This document shows, in pieces, positions 34,274 to 41,862 of a stretch of DNA of 64,000 nt. Position 1 is the first letter of the stretch. Every line of letters begins with the position of its first letter. This DNA is from Rubritepida flocculans DSM 14296. GTDB lineage: Bacteria > Pseudomonadota > Alphaproteobacteria > Acetobacterales > Acetobacteraceae. The notes under the pieces are model-generated. The model ran no database searches. It saw only the letters and a list, made by a program, of their open reading frames with translations, and was not told the DNA's origin. The position numbers were made by a program, and so were the translations under genes. Location of the stretch: positions 124,001 through 188,000 of the forward strand of contig NZ_AUDH01000003.1 of assembly GCF_000425365.1 (NCBI RefSeq), given 5' to 3'.

Positions 34274-34899
34274 CAGCTCATCTCCACGGCGACATGGCGG
34301 TTGTAGCCCGGGCGCCGGCACAGCCGCCCATACCAGGCGGCGAGTCGCGGCTGGGGCTTGCGCGCGATGGGCAGGGACAGCCAGCGGTGCAGATAGGGCC
34401 CGAGGGCGATGTCGGCGAGGCTGAGCGCCGGCCCGCCCAGGAAGTCCCGCCCCTCCAGCGCGCCCTCCACCATGTCCCACAGCGCCTCCGCCTCGTCGCG
34501 CGCGGCGTGGGTGGCGGGCCAGTTGCGCTTCTCCTCCGGCGTGCGGACATAGGTGAAAAAGAGCGTGGTCATCGGCGCGTTGAGATGGCCGAGCTGCCAG
34601 TCCATCCAGCGCTCGATCCGCGCGCGCGCACGGGGCTCGGCCGGGTGCAGCGCATGGCCCGGCGCATGGGTGGCGACGAGGTAGCGGCAGATCGTGTTGC
34701 TCTCCCACAGGGTGAAGCCGTCCGGCTCCTCGATGGTGGGCACCCGGGCGTTCGGGTTCATGGCGAGGTAGGCCGGCTCCTTCGTCCGGCCGAAAGCCCC
34801 GCCCGCGTCGATGCGCTCGAAGGCGAGCCCCAGCTCCTCGCACAGCCAGAGCACCTTCATCACGTTGGACGAGTTGGCCCGCCCCCAGATCCTCAGCAT
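34273..34899 (-). CDS. Glutathione S-transferase family protein
   Basis: A 208-residue GST: N-terminal thioredoxin fold with RANSSNVMKVLWLCEELGL, NPNARVPTIEEPDGFTLWES (the cis-Pro and glutathione-binding ES), then an all-helical domain with LGGPALSLADIALGPYLHRW. It probably conjugates or isomerises small electrophiles. Operon with the downstream cupin gene. Divergent from the dsbB gene. Confidence 0.9.
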   Translation of the reverse strand: MLRIWGRANSSNVMKVLWLCEELGLAFERIDAGGAFGRTKEPAYLAMNPNARVPTIEEPDGFTLWESNTICRYLVATHAPGHALHPAEPRARARIERWMDWQLGHLNAPMTTLFFTYVRTPEEKRNWPATHAARDEAEALWDMVEGALEGRDFLGGPALSLADIALGPYLHRWLSLPIARKPQPRLAAWYGRLCRRPGYNRHVAVEMS

Positions 34900-35000
34900 C
34901 GCATTCCTCCCTCCGGACGGGCGAGAGGCTAGGCCAGGGCGGGGCAGGGGGGAACCGCCGCCCCTTGCCGGGGGGCGGCGTGCTGCGGTGCAATGGGGCG

Positions 35001-35474
35001 ATGCGCAGCGCCCTCGCCATCGCCGCCCTGGCCGCCGCCGCGCCGCTCCTCGCGCGCGGCACGGAGAGCTGGCTCGGCCTCGTGCCCTGCGAGCTCTGCC
35101 TCTGGCAGCGCTGGCCCTACTGGGCGGCGGCGGGGCTCGCCCTGCTCGCCGCCTTCGTTCTGCGCCGGCCCTGGATGCTGGCGCTCGCCGGGGGGGCGGT
35201 GCTCGCCTCGGGCGCCATCGCGGCCTTCCACCTGGGCGTGGAGGCGGGCTGGTGGCCCTCGCCGCTGCCCGGCTGCGCCGCCGTCTCGGCCGGCACGGGC
35301 GCGAGCGTGGAGGATCTGCTGGCCGCGCTGCGCCCCGCCCCCGCCAAGCCCTGTGACGAGCCCGCCTTCCTCATCCCCGGCCTGCCCCTTTCCATGGCCG
35401 GGCTTAACCTGATCTATGCGCTGGCCCTGGGCGTCTTCGCCCTCGGCCTCGCCCGACGGAGCCGCACCGCATGA
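35001..35474 (+). CDS. dsbB: Disulfide bond formation protein B
   Basis: A 157-residue inner-membrane protein with about four helices. The first redox pair is Cys30/Cys33 (PCELCLWQRWPYW) and the second is Cys92 and Cys118 (PGCAAVS...KPCDEP), as needed to pass electrons from DsbA to ubiquinone. It overlaps coq7 by 4 nt, linking a quinone-using enzyme with a quinone-making one. The GST unit is divergent to its left. Confidence 0.9.
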   Translation: MRSALAIAALAAAAPLLARGTESWLGLVPCELCLWQRWPYWAAAGLALLAAFVLRRPWMLALAGGAVLASGAIAAFHLGVEAGWWPSPLPGCAAVSAGTGASVEDLLAALRPAPAKPCDEPAFLIPGLPLSMAGLNLIYALALGVFALGLARRSRTA

Positions 35475-36004
35475 GCACCACCCCCGCCACCACCCCCCGG
35501 CGCTATCTGGAGCGCGTGATCCGCGTGGACCATGCCGGCGAATACGGCGCGAAGCGGATCTACCAGGGCCAGCTCGCCGTGCTTCGCGGCACGAAGCACG
35601 AGCCCACCATCCGCCACATGCAGGAGCAGGAGCAGGAGCACCTCGACACCTTCTCCCGCCTGATCGCGGAGCGGCGCGTGCGTCCCACCGCCCTGCTGCC
35701 CTTCTGGCATGTGGCCGGATTCGCGCTGGGCGCCGCCACCGCCGCCATGGGCCCGCGCGCCGCCATGGCCTGCACCGTGGCCGTGGAGGAGGCGATCGAC
35801 GAGCACTACCGCGCCCAGGAGGAGAATCTGGGCGAGGACGAGGCCGAACTGCGCGCCGACATCGCCCGCTTCCGCGCCGAGGAGCTGGAGCACCGCGACA
35901 TCGGCCTCGCCAACGAGGCGGAGCTGACGCCCGGCTACCGCCTGCTCTCCGCGGCCATCAAGCTGGGCTGCAAGGTGGCGATCAAGGTGGCCGAGCGGGT
36001 CTGA
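35471..36004 (+). CDS. coq7: Demethoxyubiquinone hydroxylase Coq7
   Basis: A 177-residue di-iron hydroxylase for the late ring hydroxylation in ubiquinone synthesis. The two ferritin-like ligand sets are visible: DHAGEYGA (Glu24), EQEQEHLDTF, then VAVEEAIDEHY and EELEHRDIG. ATGA overlap with dsbB indicates an operon. Its TGA coincides with the start of repeat R3. Confidence 0.95.
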   Translation: MSTTPATTPRRYLERVIRVDHAGEYGAKRIYQGQLAVLRGTKHEPTIRHMQEQEQEHLDTFSRLIAERRVRPTALLPFWHVAGFALGAATAAMGPRAAMACTVAVEEAIDEHYRAQEENLGEDEAELRADIARFRAEELEHRDIGLANEAELTPGYRLLSAAIKLGCKVAIKVAERV

Positions 36005-36171
36005 CACCGTCGGCATGACATGCCGACCGTAACGCGCGCAGGGTTGGCGGGCACCCATCGAAGCTTTGCTTCGATGGGACCCGGCGTGGCGGCTGCGCGC
36101 CCGCACAAAGGCACACCAGCGGCCGCGCCGGCTCCTCAGGAGTCGAAATCAGCGGCCGCTGGTATGAGCCC
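36002..36171 (+). repeat. Intergenic palindromic repeat, copy R3, with an extra hairpin
   Basis: Begins on the coq7 TGA. Left module: CGTCGGCATG-A-CATGCCGACCG (about 36009-36030). The middle carries an extra, perfect 11-bp hairpin, CCCATCGAAGC (36054-36064) and GCTTCGATGGG (36068-36078), absent from the other copies. Right module: CACACCAGCGGCCGC at 36111 to AGCGGCCGCTGGTATG ending 36166. Ends TGAGCCC. Confidence 0.85.
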
Positions 36172-36302
36172 CGCCTTGGCACGATCCTTGCCTTGACCGG
36201 GGGCGGCCCCTGCCCCCATAGGAGAGGCGTGTCGTTCGCCTCCCCCCCAGCCGCGCGCGGCCCCCTGGCTTTCCGCCGCGCGCCCCGCCGCCGGGGCGCC
36301 GC

Positions 36303-36995
36303 ATGAGCGAGCGCGTCGTCCGGGCCGATTTCGCCACCCCGCCCGAGGAGCGCCGCCGCCGCCTCGCCCCCTCGCGCGCGCGGCGCGCCCCCAGCGCGCG
36401 GGAACTCGCGCGCCGGAGGCTCATGGTCCGGGCCGCGAAGCTCGCCATGCCGCTGCTGGCCGCGAGCCTCTTCGCGCTGCTTCTGTTCTGGCCCGACATC
36501 GAGGGGCGCGAGGGCCGGCTCTCCTTCCGTCGCGGTCCCGCCCTCGCGCCCGAGGCGCTGCAGGTCACCGAGCCGCGCTACCAGGGTGCGGACGAGCAGA
36601 ACCGCCCCTACACCGTCACCGCCCGCCTCGCCCGCCTGCTGCGCGAGGAGGGCGAGCGCGAGCTGGTGCTGCTCGAGGATCCCCGCGCCGACATGCTGCT
36701 GAACGACGGCGCGGCCTGGGTCTATGCCGAAGCCCGCCGCGGCCGCTACGACCGCGCGGCGCAGAGCCTCGAGCTTCAGGGCGAGGTCACCATTTTCCAC
36801 GACAACGGCACCATGTTCCGCACCGAGGAAGCCGAGGTGGACATCGCGGACGGCAGCGCCCGCGGCGACAAGCCCACCCTGGCCCAGGGCAGTTTCGGCG
36901 TGATCCGCGCCGAGGGCTTCGAGATGCGCGAGCGCGGCGCGGTGCTGGTCTTCACCGGCCAGTCCCACGCCGTGCTGGAAGGGCGCCAGCGATGA
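36303..36995 (+). CDS. lptC: LPS export protein LptC
   Basis: A 230-residue bitopic protein: an Arg-rich cytosolic N-terminus (about 45 residues), one membrane helix (about 47-63, LAMPLLAASLFALLLFW), and a periplasmic beta-jellyroll with TRARY-like YQGADEQNRPYTVTA and repeated beta strands. It bridges LptBFG in the inner membrane to LptA. It overlaps lptA by 4 nt. The gap before it (36172-36302) holds nothing recognisable apart from the GC-rich leader. Confidence 0.88.
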   Translation: MSERVVRADFATPPEERRRRLAPSRARRAPSARELARRRLMVRAAKLAMPLLAASLFALLLFWPDIEGREGRLSFRRGPALAPEALQVTEPRYQGADEQNRPYTVTARLARLLREEGERELVLLEDPRADMLLNDGAAWVYAEARRGRYDRAAQSLELQGEVTIFHDNGTMFRTEEAEVDIADGSARGDKPTLAQGSFGVIRAEGFEMRERGAVLVFTGQSHAVLEGRQR

Positions 36996-37918
36996 GGCGC
37001 ATCGCCCTGCTGCTCGCGCTGCTGCCGCTCGCCGCGGCGGCCCAGACCATCGACCTCAGCCAGGGCGGGCCGGTGGACATCACCGCGCGCGACGGCATGG
37101 AGTGGCGCCAGGCCGAGCAGGTGGTGGTGGCCCGCGGCCAGGCCCGCGCCAGCCGCGACGGCACCACGGTGGAGGCCGAGCGGCTGATCGCGCGCTACCG
37201 CCCGGTGGCCGGCAGCACGGCCCCGCCCGTCGGCGCCGACCCCACCGGCGGCCAGAGCGAGATCTGGCGCTTCGAGGCCGAGGGCGGCGTGCGCGTCTTC
37301 ACCGCCACCGACACCGCGACCGGCGAGCGCGCCGTCTATGACATGGACCAGGCGGTGCTCGTCCTCTCCGGCCGCACCCCCACCCTCACCACCCCGCAGC
37401 AGACCATCACCGCGCGCGACAGCCTGGAATACTGGACGCAGCGGCGCATGGCGGTGGCGCGCGGCGCGGCCGTCATCACCACCCAGGACAACCGGCGGAT
37501 CACGGCCGATGTCATCGTGGCCTATCTGCTGGAGGAACCCCCCGCGCCCGCCCAGACCGTGGCCGCGCGCCCCGGCACGGAGGGGGCGGCCCCCCGCCCG
37601 CCCGGCCAGGGCCGGCTCGACCGGGTGGAACTGTTCGGGAATGTCGAAATCCGCACCGAGACCGAGGTGGTGCGCGGCGAGCGCGGCGTCTATTCCGCCG
37701 CCACCGGCCTCGCGCGCATCCTGGGCGATGTGCGCATCACCCGCGGCCCCAACCAGATCAACGGGCGCGAGGCGCTGGTGAACCTCAACACGGGCGTCTC
37801 GCGCCTCGTGGGCCAGCCGGGCCAGCGCGTGCAGGGCATCGTCTCGCCCCAGACCCAGCAAGGGGGCGCGGCGCCCGGCCCCGCCCAGCGCCCCGCCCCG
37901 GCAGGAGAGCGCCGATGA
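36992..37918 (+). CDS. lptA: LPS transport periplasmic protein LptA, two OstA domains
   Basis: A 308-residue periplasmic protein with a short signal peptide (about 1-17, ending LAAAAQ). Two OstA-like stretches occur in tandem: GMEWRQAEQVVVARGQARAS to about residue 120, and SLEYWTQRRMAVARGAAV with VELFGNVEIRTETEVVRGER to about 270. This is longer than the single-domain LptA of about 180 residues, as often in alphaproteobacteria. The end is a Pro/Gln-rich tail. It carries LPS across the periplasm; ATGA overlaps on both sides tie it to lptC and lptB. Confidence 0.88.
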   Translation: MRRIALLLALLPLAAAAQTIDLSQGGPVDITARDGMEWRQAEQVVVARGQARASRDGTTVEAERLIARYRPVAGSTAPPVGADPTGGQSEIWRFEAEGGVRVFTATDTATGERAVYDMDQAVLVLSGRTPTLTTPQQTITARDSLEYWTQRRMAVARGAAVITTQDNRRITADVIVAYLLEEPPAPAQTVAARPGTEGAAPRPPGQGRLDRVELFGNVEIRTETEVVRGERGVYSAATGLARILGDVRITRGPNQINGREALVNLNTGVSRLVGQPGQRVQGIVSPQTQQGGAAPGPAQRPAPAGERR

Positions 37919-38673
37919 GCAAGCCGAGCCTCACCGCCATCGAGGGCGGCGCGCCGGGCCTCGTCGCCACCGGCCTCGGCAAGCGCTACCGCAAGCGGCC
38001 GGTGGTGCGCGGCGTCTCGCTCAACCTGCGTCGCGGCGAGGCGGTGGGGCTGCTCGGGCCCAACGGCGCGGGCAAGACCACCACCTTCTACATGATCACC
38101 GGCCTCGTGCAGCCCGACGAGGGCACGGTGACGCTCGACGGCGCGGACGTGACGCATCTGCCCATGTACCGCCGCGCGCGGCTCGGCCTCGGCTACCTGC
38201 CGCAGGAGGCCTCGATCTTCCGCGGCCTCTCGGTGGAGGACAACATCCGCGCCGCGCTGGAGGTGGTCGAGCCCCGGCGCGACCGGCGCGAGGAGATGCT
38301 GGACAGCCTGCTCGCGGAGTTCGGCATCGCCCATCTGCGCCGCGCCCCCGCCCTCTCGCTCTCGGGCGGCGAGCGCCGGCGCTGCGAGATCGCGCGGGCT
38401 CTCGCCACCCACCCCGCCTACATCCTGCTCGACGAGCCGCTGGCGGGCATCGACCCCATCGCGGTGGCCGAAATCCGCGACCTGGTGAAGCACCTGAAGG
38501 ACCGCGGCATCGGCGTGCTCATCACCGACCACAATGTGCGCGAGACGCTGGAGATCATCGACCGCGCCTACATCATGCACGACGGGCAGGTGCTCATGGA
38601 GGGGCTGCCGAAGGATGTGGTGGCGCATGAGGGCGTGCGCCGGGTCTATCTCGGCGAGAAGTTCAGTCTTTAA
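37915..38673 (+). CDS. lptB: LPS export ABC transporter ATPase LptB
   Basis: A 252-residue ATPase: Walker A GPNGAGKTT at 48-56, Q-loop LPQEASIFRGL near 96, signature LSGGE at 149-153 and Walker B YILLDEP at 169-175, with the LptB-type ITDHNVRETLEI switch. It powers LPS extraction with LptFG (not in the window). Operon lptC-lptA-lptB; two hairpins separate it from rpoN. Confidence 0.95.
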   Translation: MSKPSLTAIEGGAPGLVATGLGKRYRKRPVVRGVSLNLRRGEAVGLLGPNGAGKTTTFYMITGLVQPDEGTVTLDGADVTHLPMYRRARLGLGYLPQEASIFRGLSVEDNIRAALEVVEPRRDRREEMLDSLLAEFGIAHLRRAPALSLSGGERRRCEIARALATHPAYILLDEPLAGIDPIAVAEIRDLVKHLKDRGIGVLITDHNVRETLEIIDRAYIMHDGQVLMEGLPKDVVAHEGVRRVYLGEKFSL

Positions 38674-38677
38674 TTTT

Positions 38678-38780
38678 CCCGCCGTGCCGGCAGCCGCCAC
38701 ACCAACCCTGCCGGCACGGCGGAAGGCTGTTTCCCCCGCCGTGCCGGCAGCCGCCACAGCAACCCTGCCGGCCGTGCGGG
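38678..38780 (+). repeat. Tandem duplicated hairpin between lptB and rpoN
   Basis: Two direct copies, starting at 38678 and 38735, of a unit with CCGCCGTGCCGGCAG and an inverse arm. Copy 1 forms a perfect 15-bp stem (38679-38693 with 38708-38722, loop 14). Copy 2 (from 38736) has a degenerate right arm, so only the inner 8 bp pair. They fill nearly the whole lptB-rpoN gap and may tune readthrough into rpoN. Confidence 0.75.
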
Positions 38781-38787
38781 GCTGACC

Positions 38788-40233
38788 ATGCTCTCCCCCC
38801 GCCTCGACCTGCGGCAGTCGCAGTCGCTGGTGATGACGCCGCAACTGCGGCAGGCCATCAAGCTGCTGCAATCCTCCAACCTCGAGGTGATGGCCTTCGT
38901 GGAGGAGGAACTCGCCCGCAACCCGCTGCTGGAGGCGGAGGAGGCGCGCGCCGTTCCGGTGGCCGAAGCCCCCCCGCCCGCCGATTCGGCCGAGGCCGCC
39001 CGCGCCGAGACCCTCGCCGAGGCGCCCCTCGACGCCGATTATTCCAATGTGCTGGACGAGGGCGAGGCCTTCCGCCCCAGCCTCGGCAGCGGCGGCCGGA
39101 CGGATTTCGCGGACGATCTCTCCGGCATCGAGGAGATGCCCGCCGCCGGCCCCGGGCTGCGCGAGCGCCTCGCGGAGCAGATCCGCCTCTCCTTCGCCGC
39201 CCCGCGCGAGCGGGTGATCGCGGCCGCCCTGCTCGCCCTGGTCGAGCCCTCGGGCCGGCTGGCGCTCGACAGCGCGCGCCTCGCCGCCCGCCTCGGCGCG
39301 GCGCCGGAGGAGGTCGAGCGCATCCGCCGCGCCATGCAGCGCTTCGAGCCGGTGGGGATGTTCTGCCGCGACCTGCGCGAGTGCCTGGCCGTGCAGCTCG
39401 AGGAGCAGGGCCGGCTCGATCCCTTCATGCAGCGCCTGCTCGACCATCTCGATCTGCTCGCGCGGCGCGACATGAAGGGGCTGATGGCCGCCTGCGGCGT
39501 GGACGCCGAGGAGCTGGCCGAGATGGTGGCGGAGCTGCGCCGCCTCGATCCCAAGCCCGGCGCGGGGGCGGATGAGGCGCCCCTCTCGCCCGTCCAGCCC
39601 GATGTGCTGATGCGCGCGAGCCCCGATGGCGGCTGGGTGCTGGAACTCAACCCCGAGACCCTGCCGCGCGTGCTGGTCAACCGCGGCTTCGCCGCGCGCG
39701 CGCTGGTCCAGGCGAAGGACAAGGAGCAGCGCGGCTACCTCTCCGAGCAGCTCGCCTCCGCGAACTGGCTGGTGAAGAGCCTCGAGCAGCGCGCGAACAC
39801 CATCCTCAAGGTGGCCGGCGAGATCGTGCGCCGCCAGGACGCCTTCTTCCGCCACGGCGTGGAGCACCTGCGCCCGCTGATCCTGCGCGACGTGGCCGAG
39901 GCGGTGGAGATGCACGAGAGCACCGTCAGCCGGGTCACCGCCAACAAGTACATCGCCACCCCGCGCGGCACGCTGGAGCTGAAATACTTCTTCACCACCG
40001 CCATCGCCGGCACCGCGGGCGGCGAGAGCGTGAGCGCCGAAGCCGTGCGCCACCGCATCCGCGCCATGATCGCCGCGGAGCCGCCCGAGGCCGTGCTCTC
40101 CGACGACGCCATTGTTGCGCTTCTGCGAAAGGAAGGCGTGGACATCGCGCGCCGGACCGTGGCCAAATACCGCGAAGCGATGCGCATCCCGGGTTCGGTG
40201 CAGCGCAGGCGCGAGAAGGCCGCCACGGCCTGA
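38788..40233 (+). CDS. rpoN: RNA polymerase sigma-54 factor RpoN
   Basis: A 481-residue sigma-54: N-terminal activator-interaction region (QSQSLVMTPQLRQAIKLLQ), acidic linker, core-binding domain, HTH (HESTVSRVTANKYIATPRG), and the RpoN box ARRTVAKYRE at 454-463, which contacts the -24 element. It directs transcription of nitrogen and other activator-dependent genes. Position after lptB and before hpf is the common proteobacterial order. Confidence 0.96.
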   Translation: MLSPRLDLRQSQSLVMTPQLRQAIKLLQSSNLEVMAFVEEELARNPLLEAEEARAVPVAEAPPPADSAEAARAETLAEAPLDADYSNVLDEGEAFRPSLGSGGRTDFADDLSGIEEMPAAGPGLRERLAEQIRLSFAAPRERVIAAALLALVEPSGRLALDSARLAARLGAAPEEVERIRRAMQRFEPVGMFCRDLRECLAVQLEEQGRLDPFMQRLLDHLDLLARRDMKGLMAACGVDAEELAEMVAELRRLDPKPGAGADEAPLSPVQPDVLMRASPDGGWVLELNPETLPRVLVNRGFAARALVQAKDKEQRGYLSEQLASANWLVKSLEQRANTILKVAGEIVRRQDAFFRHGVEHLRPLILRDVAEAVEMHESTVSRVTANKYIATPRGTLELKYFFTTAIAGTAGGESVSAEAVRHRIRAMIAAEPPEAVLSDDAIVALLRKEGVDIARRTVAKYREAMRIPGSVQRRREKAATA

Positions 40234-40286
40234 GGGCATCCTCCCCGAAGGCCGGCAGGCGGCTGGGTGAAGGAGACGAAGCTCAG

Positions 40287-40877
40287 ATGCACATCACGGT
40301 CGCCGGCAAGCAGGTCGCCACTTCCGATGCGCTGCGCGCGCATGTGGAGGAGGGGCTCGGCGCCATCACCGCGAAGTATTTCGACCACGCGCTCGAGGCG
40401 CGGGTGACCTTCCACAAGGAGAGCAAGGGCTCGAACGGCGGGCATTTCGCCTGCGACATCAACATCCACGCCGGCCGCGGTCTGACCATGCGCGGCGAGG
40501 GCCATGGGCCCGACGCGCACCGCGCCTTCGACGAGGCGGCCGAGCATGTGGCCAAGCGCCTGCGCCGCTACCGCCGCCGGGTGAACGAGCACGCCCGCGG
40601 CAAGGCCCCCGAGCGCGAGGCCGCCGAGCTGGCCCGCCAATACGTGGTGCGCGAGCCCGAGGGCGCGGAGGAGGCCCCCGCCATCACCGGGGCCGAGCAC
40701 CCGGCCGTGGTGGCCGAGCCGGCGGCGGAGCTGCACCTGCTCAGCGTGGGCGAGGCGACGATGCGCCTCGACCTCTCCGACGCGCCGGTGCTCGTCTTCC
40801 GCAACGCGGCCAACCGCAGCATCAACGTCGTCTATCGCCGCAAGGACGGCCATATCGGCTGGATCGACCCGGGGTGA
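40287..40877 (+). CDS. hpf: Ribosome hibernation promoting factor, long form
   Basis: A 196-residue long HPF. The N-terminal S30AE fold is seen (HITVAGKQVATSDALRAHVE, FHKESKG, DIN.H), then a linker and the C-terminal dimerisation domain (RLDLSDAPVLVFRNAANRSINVVYRRKDGHIGWIDPG). It joins stalled 70S ribosomes into 100S dimers in stationary phase. It lies 53 nt after rpoN, the usual order. Confidence 0.94.
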   Translation: MHITVAGKQVATSDALRAHVEEGLGAITAKYFDHALEARVTFHKESKGSNGGHFACDINIHAGRGLTMRGEGHGPDAHRAFDEAAEHVAKRLRRYRRRVNEHARGKAPEREAAELARQYVVREPEGAEEAPAITGAEHPAVVAEPAAELHLLSVGEATMRLDLSDAPVLVFRNAANRSINVVYRRKDGHIGWIDPG

Positions 40878-40930
40878 GCCCGGGCCGCCCTCGGCGCGGC
40901 CGCGCGGGCTGATCAGGCCGGGCTTTCCAT

Positions 40931-40952
40931 GCCGCGGCTTGTGAGCTGCGGC
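40931..40952 (+). terminator. Hairpin after hpf
   Basis: GCCGCGGCT (40931-40939) pairs with AGCTGCGGC (40944-40952), loop TGTG, one G-U pair, followed by GCTTTCTG. A weak intrinsic terminator candidate ending the lpt-rpoN-hpf unit. Confidence 0.45.
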
Positions 40953-40992
40953 GCTTTCTGCTGCCATCCCCCTCCCAGGGAGGCGCTGAAGG

Positions 40993-41862
40993 ATGACCGT
41001 GGACCCCTGCCCGGCCAAGGGCCCCATCCTGGCCGCGACCGACCTCTCCGCCCGCTCGGACCGCGCCCTGCGCCGCGCGGCGCTGCTCGCCCGCGGCGGC
41101 GGGCGGGATCTTCTGGTGCTGCATGTGCTGGACGCGGAATGGCCCGCGAGCCTCGCCGGCGCGCATGAGGCGGAGGCCTGGCGGCTGCTCGCCCGCCAGC
41201 TCGAAGGGCTGCCCGAGTTCGTGGGGCTGCCCTGCCGCCCGGCCATGGAGCGCGGCCTGCCGGAGGCCGCCATCCTGCGCGCCGCCGAGGCCGAGCGCGC
41301 CGCCTGCCTGGTGCTGGGCGAGCATCGCCGCGGCGGTCTGCGCGACCTCTTCGCCGGAACCACGGTCGAGCGCGTGATCCGCGCCGCGGCCCGGCCGGTG
41401 CTGATGGTCCATCAGCCCCCCTCCGGCCCCTATCGGCGCGTGCTGGTGGCGACCGATTTCTCCGCCCCCGCCGCCCGCGCGCCCGAGGCGGCGGCCGCGC
41501 TCGGCCTCTTCGACGGGGCGGCGCTGCTGCTCGCCCATGCGCTGGAGCCGCCGCGCCTCCTCGGCCTCGGCGATGCGGGGCTGGCGGAGCGCGCGGGCGC
41601 GGTGCTGGAGGAGAGCGTGCGCGAGGAGGCGATGCGCGGCCTCGCCGCCGCCGCCGCCGCGCTGCCCGCCGGCGCCGGCAGCCGCATCGTCTTCGGCGCG
41701 CCGGCCGAGGCGCTCGCGGCGCTGGCCCGCGAGTGGCGGGCGGAGCTCATCGTGCTCGGCACGCGCGGGGCGGGGGTGCTGCGCCAGGCGCTGATCGGCA
41801 GCGTGGCGGCGGAGATCCTCGCCCGCCCGCCCTGCGACGTGCTCGCCGTCCCGCCCGCATGA
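40993..41862 (+). CDS. Tandem universal stress protein
   Basis: A 289-residue protein with two UspA folds: PILAATDLSARSDRALRRAA with CLVLGEHRRGGLRDLFAGTT, then RRVLVATDFSAPAARAPEAA with LIVLGTRGAGVLRQALIGSV. The second repeat keeps a G-x2-G-x9-G-type ATP loop. Such proteins bind ATP or sense stress. It overlaps the antiporter gene by 4 nt, suggesting it helps regulate that transporter. Confidence 0.9.
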   Translation: MTVDPCPAKGPILAATDLSARSDRALRRAALLARGGGRDLLVLHVLDAEWPASLAGAHEAEAWRLLARQLEGLPEFVGLPCRPAMERGLPEAAILRAAEAERAACLVLGEHRRGGLRDLFAGTTVERVIRAAARPVLMVHQPPSGPYRRVLVATDFSAPAARAPEAAAALGLFDGAALLLAHALEPPRLLGLGDAGLAERAGAVLEESVREEAMRGLAAAAAALPAGAGSRIVFGAPAEALAALAREWRAELIVLGTRGAGVLRQALIGSVAAEILARPPCDVLAVPPA

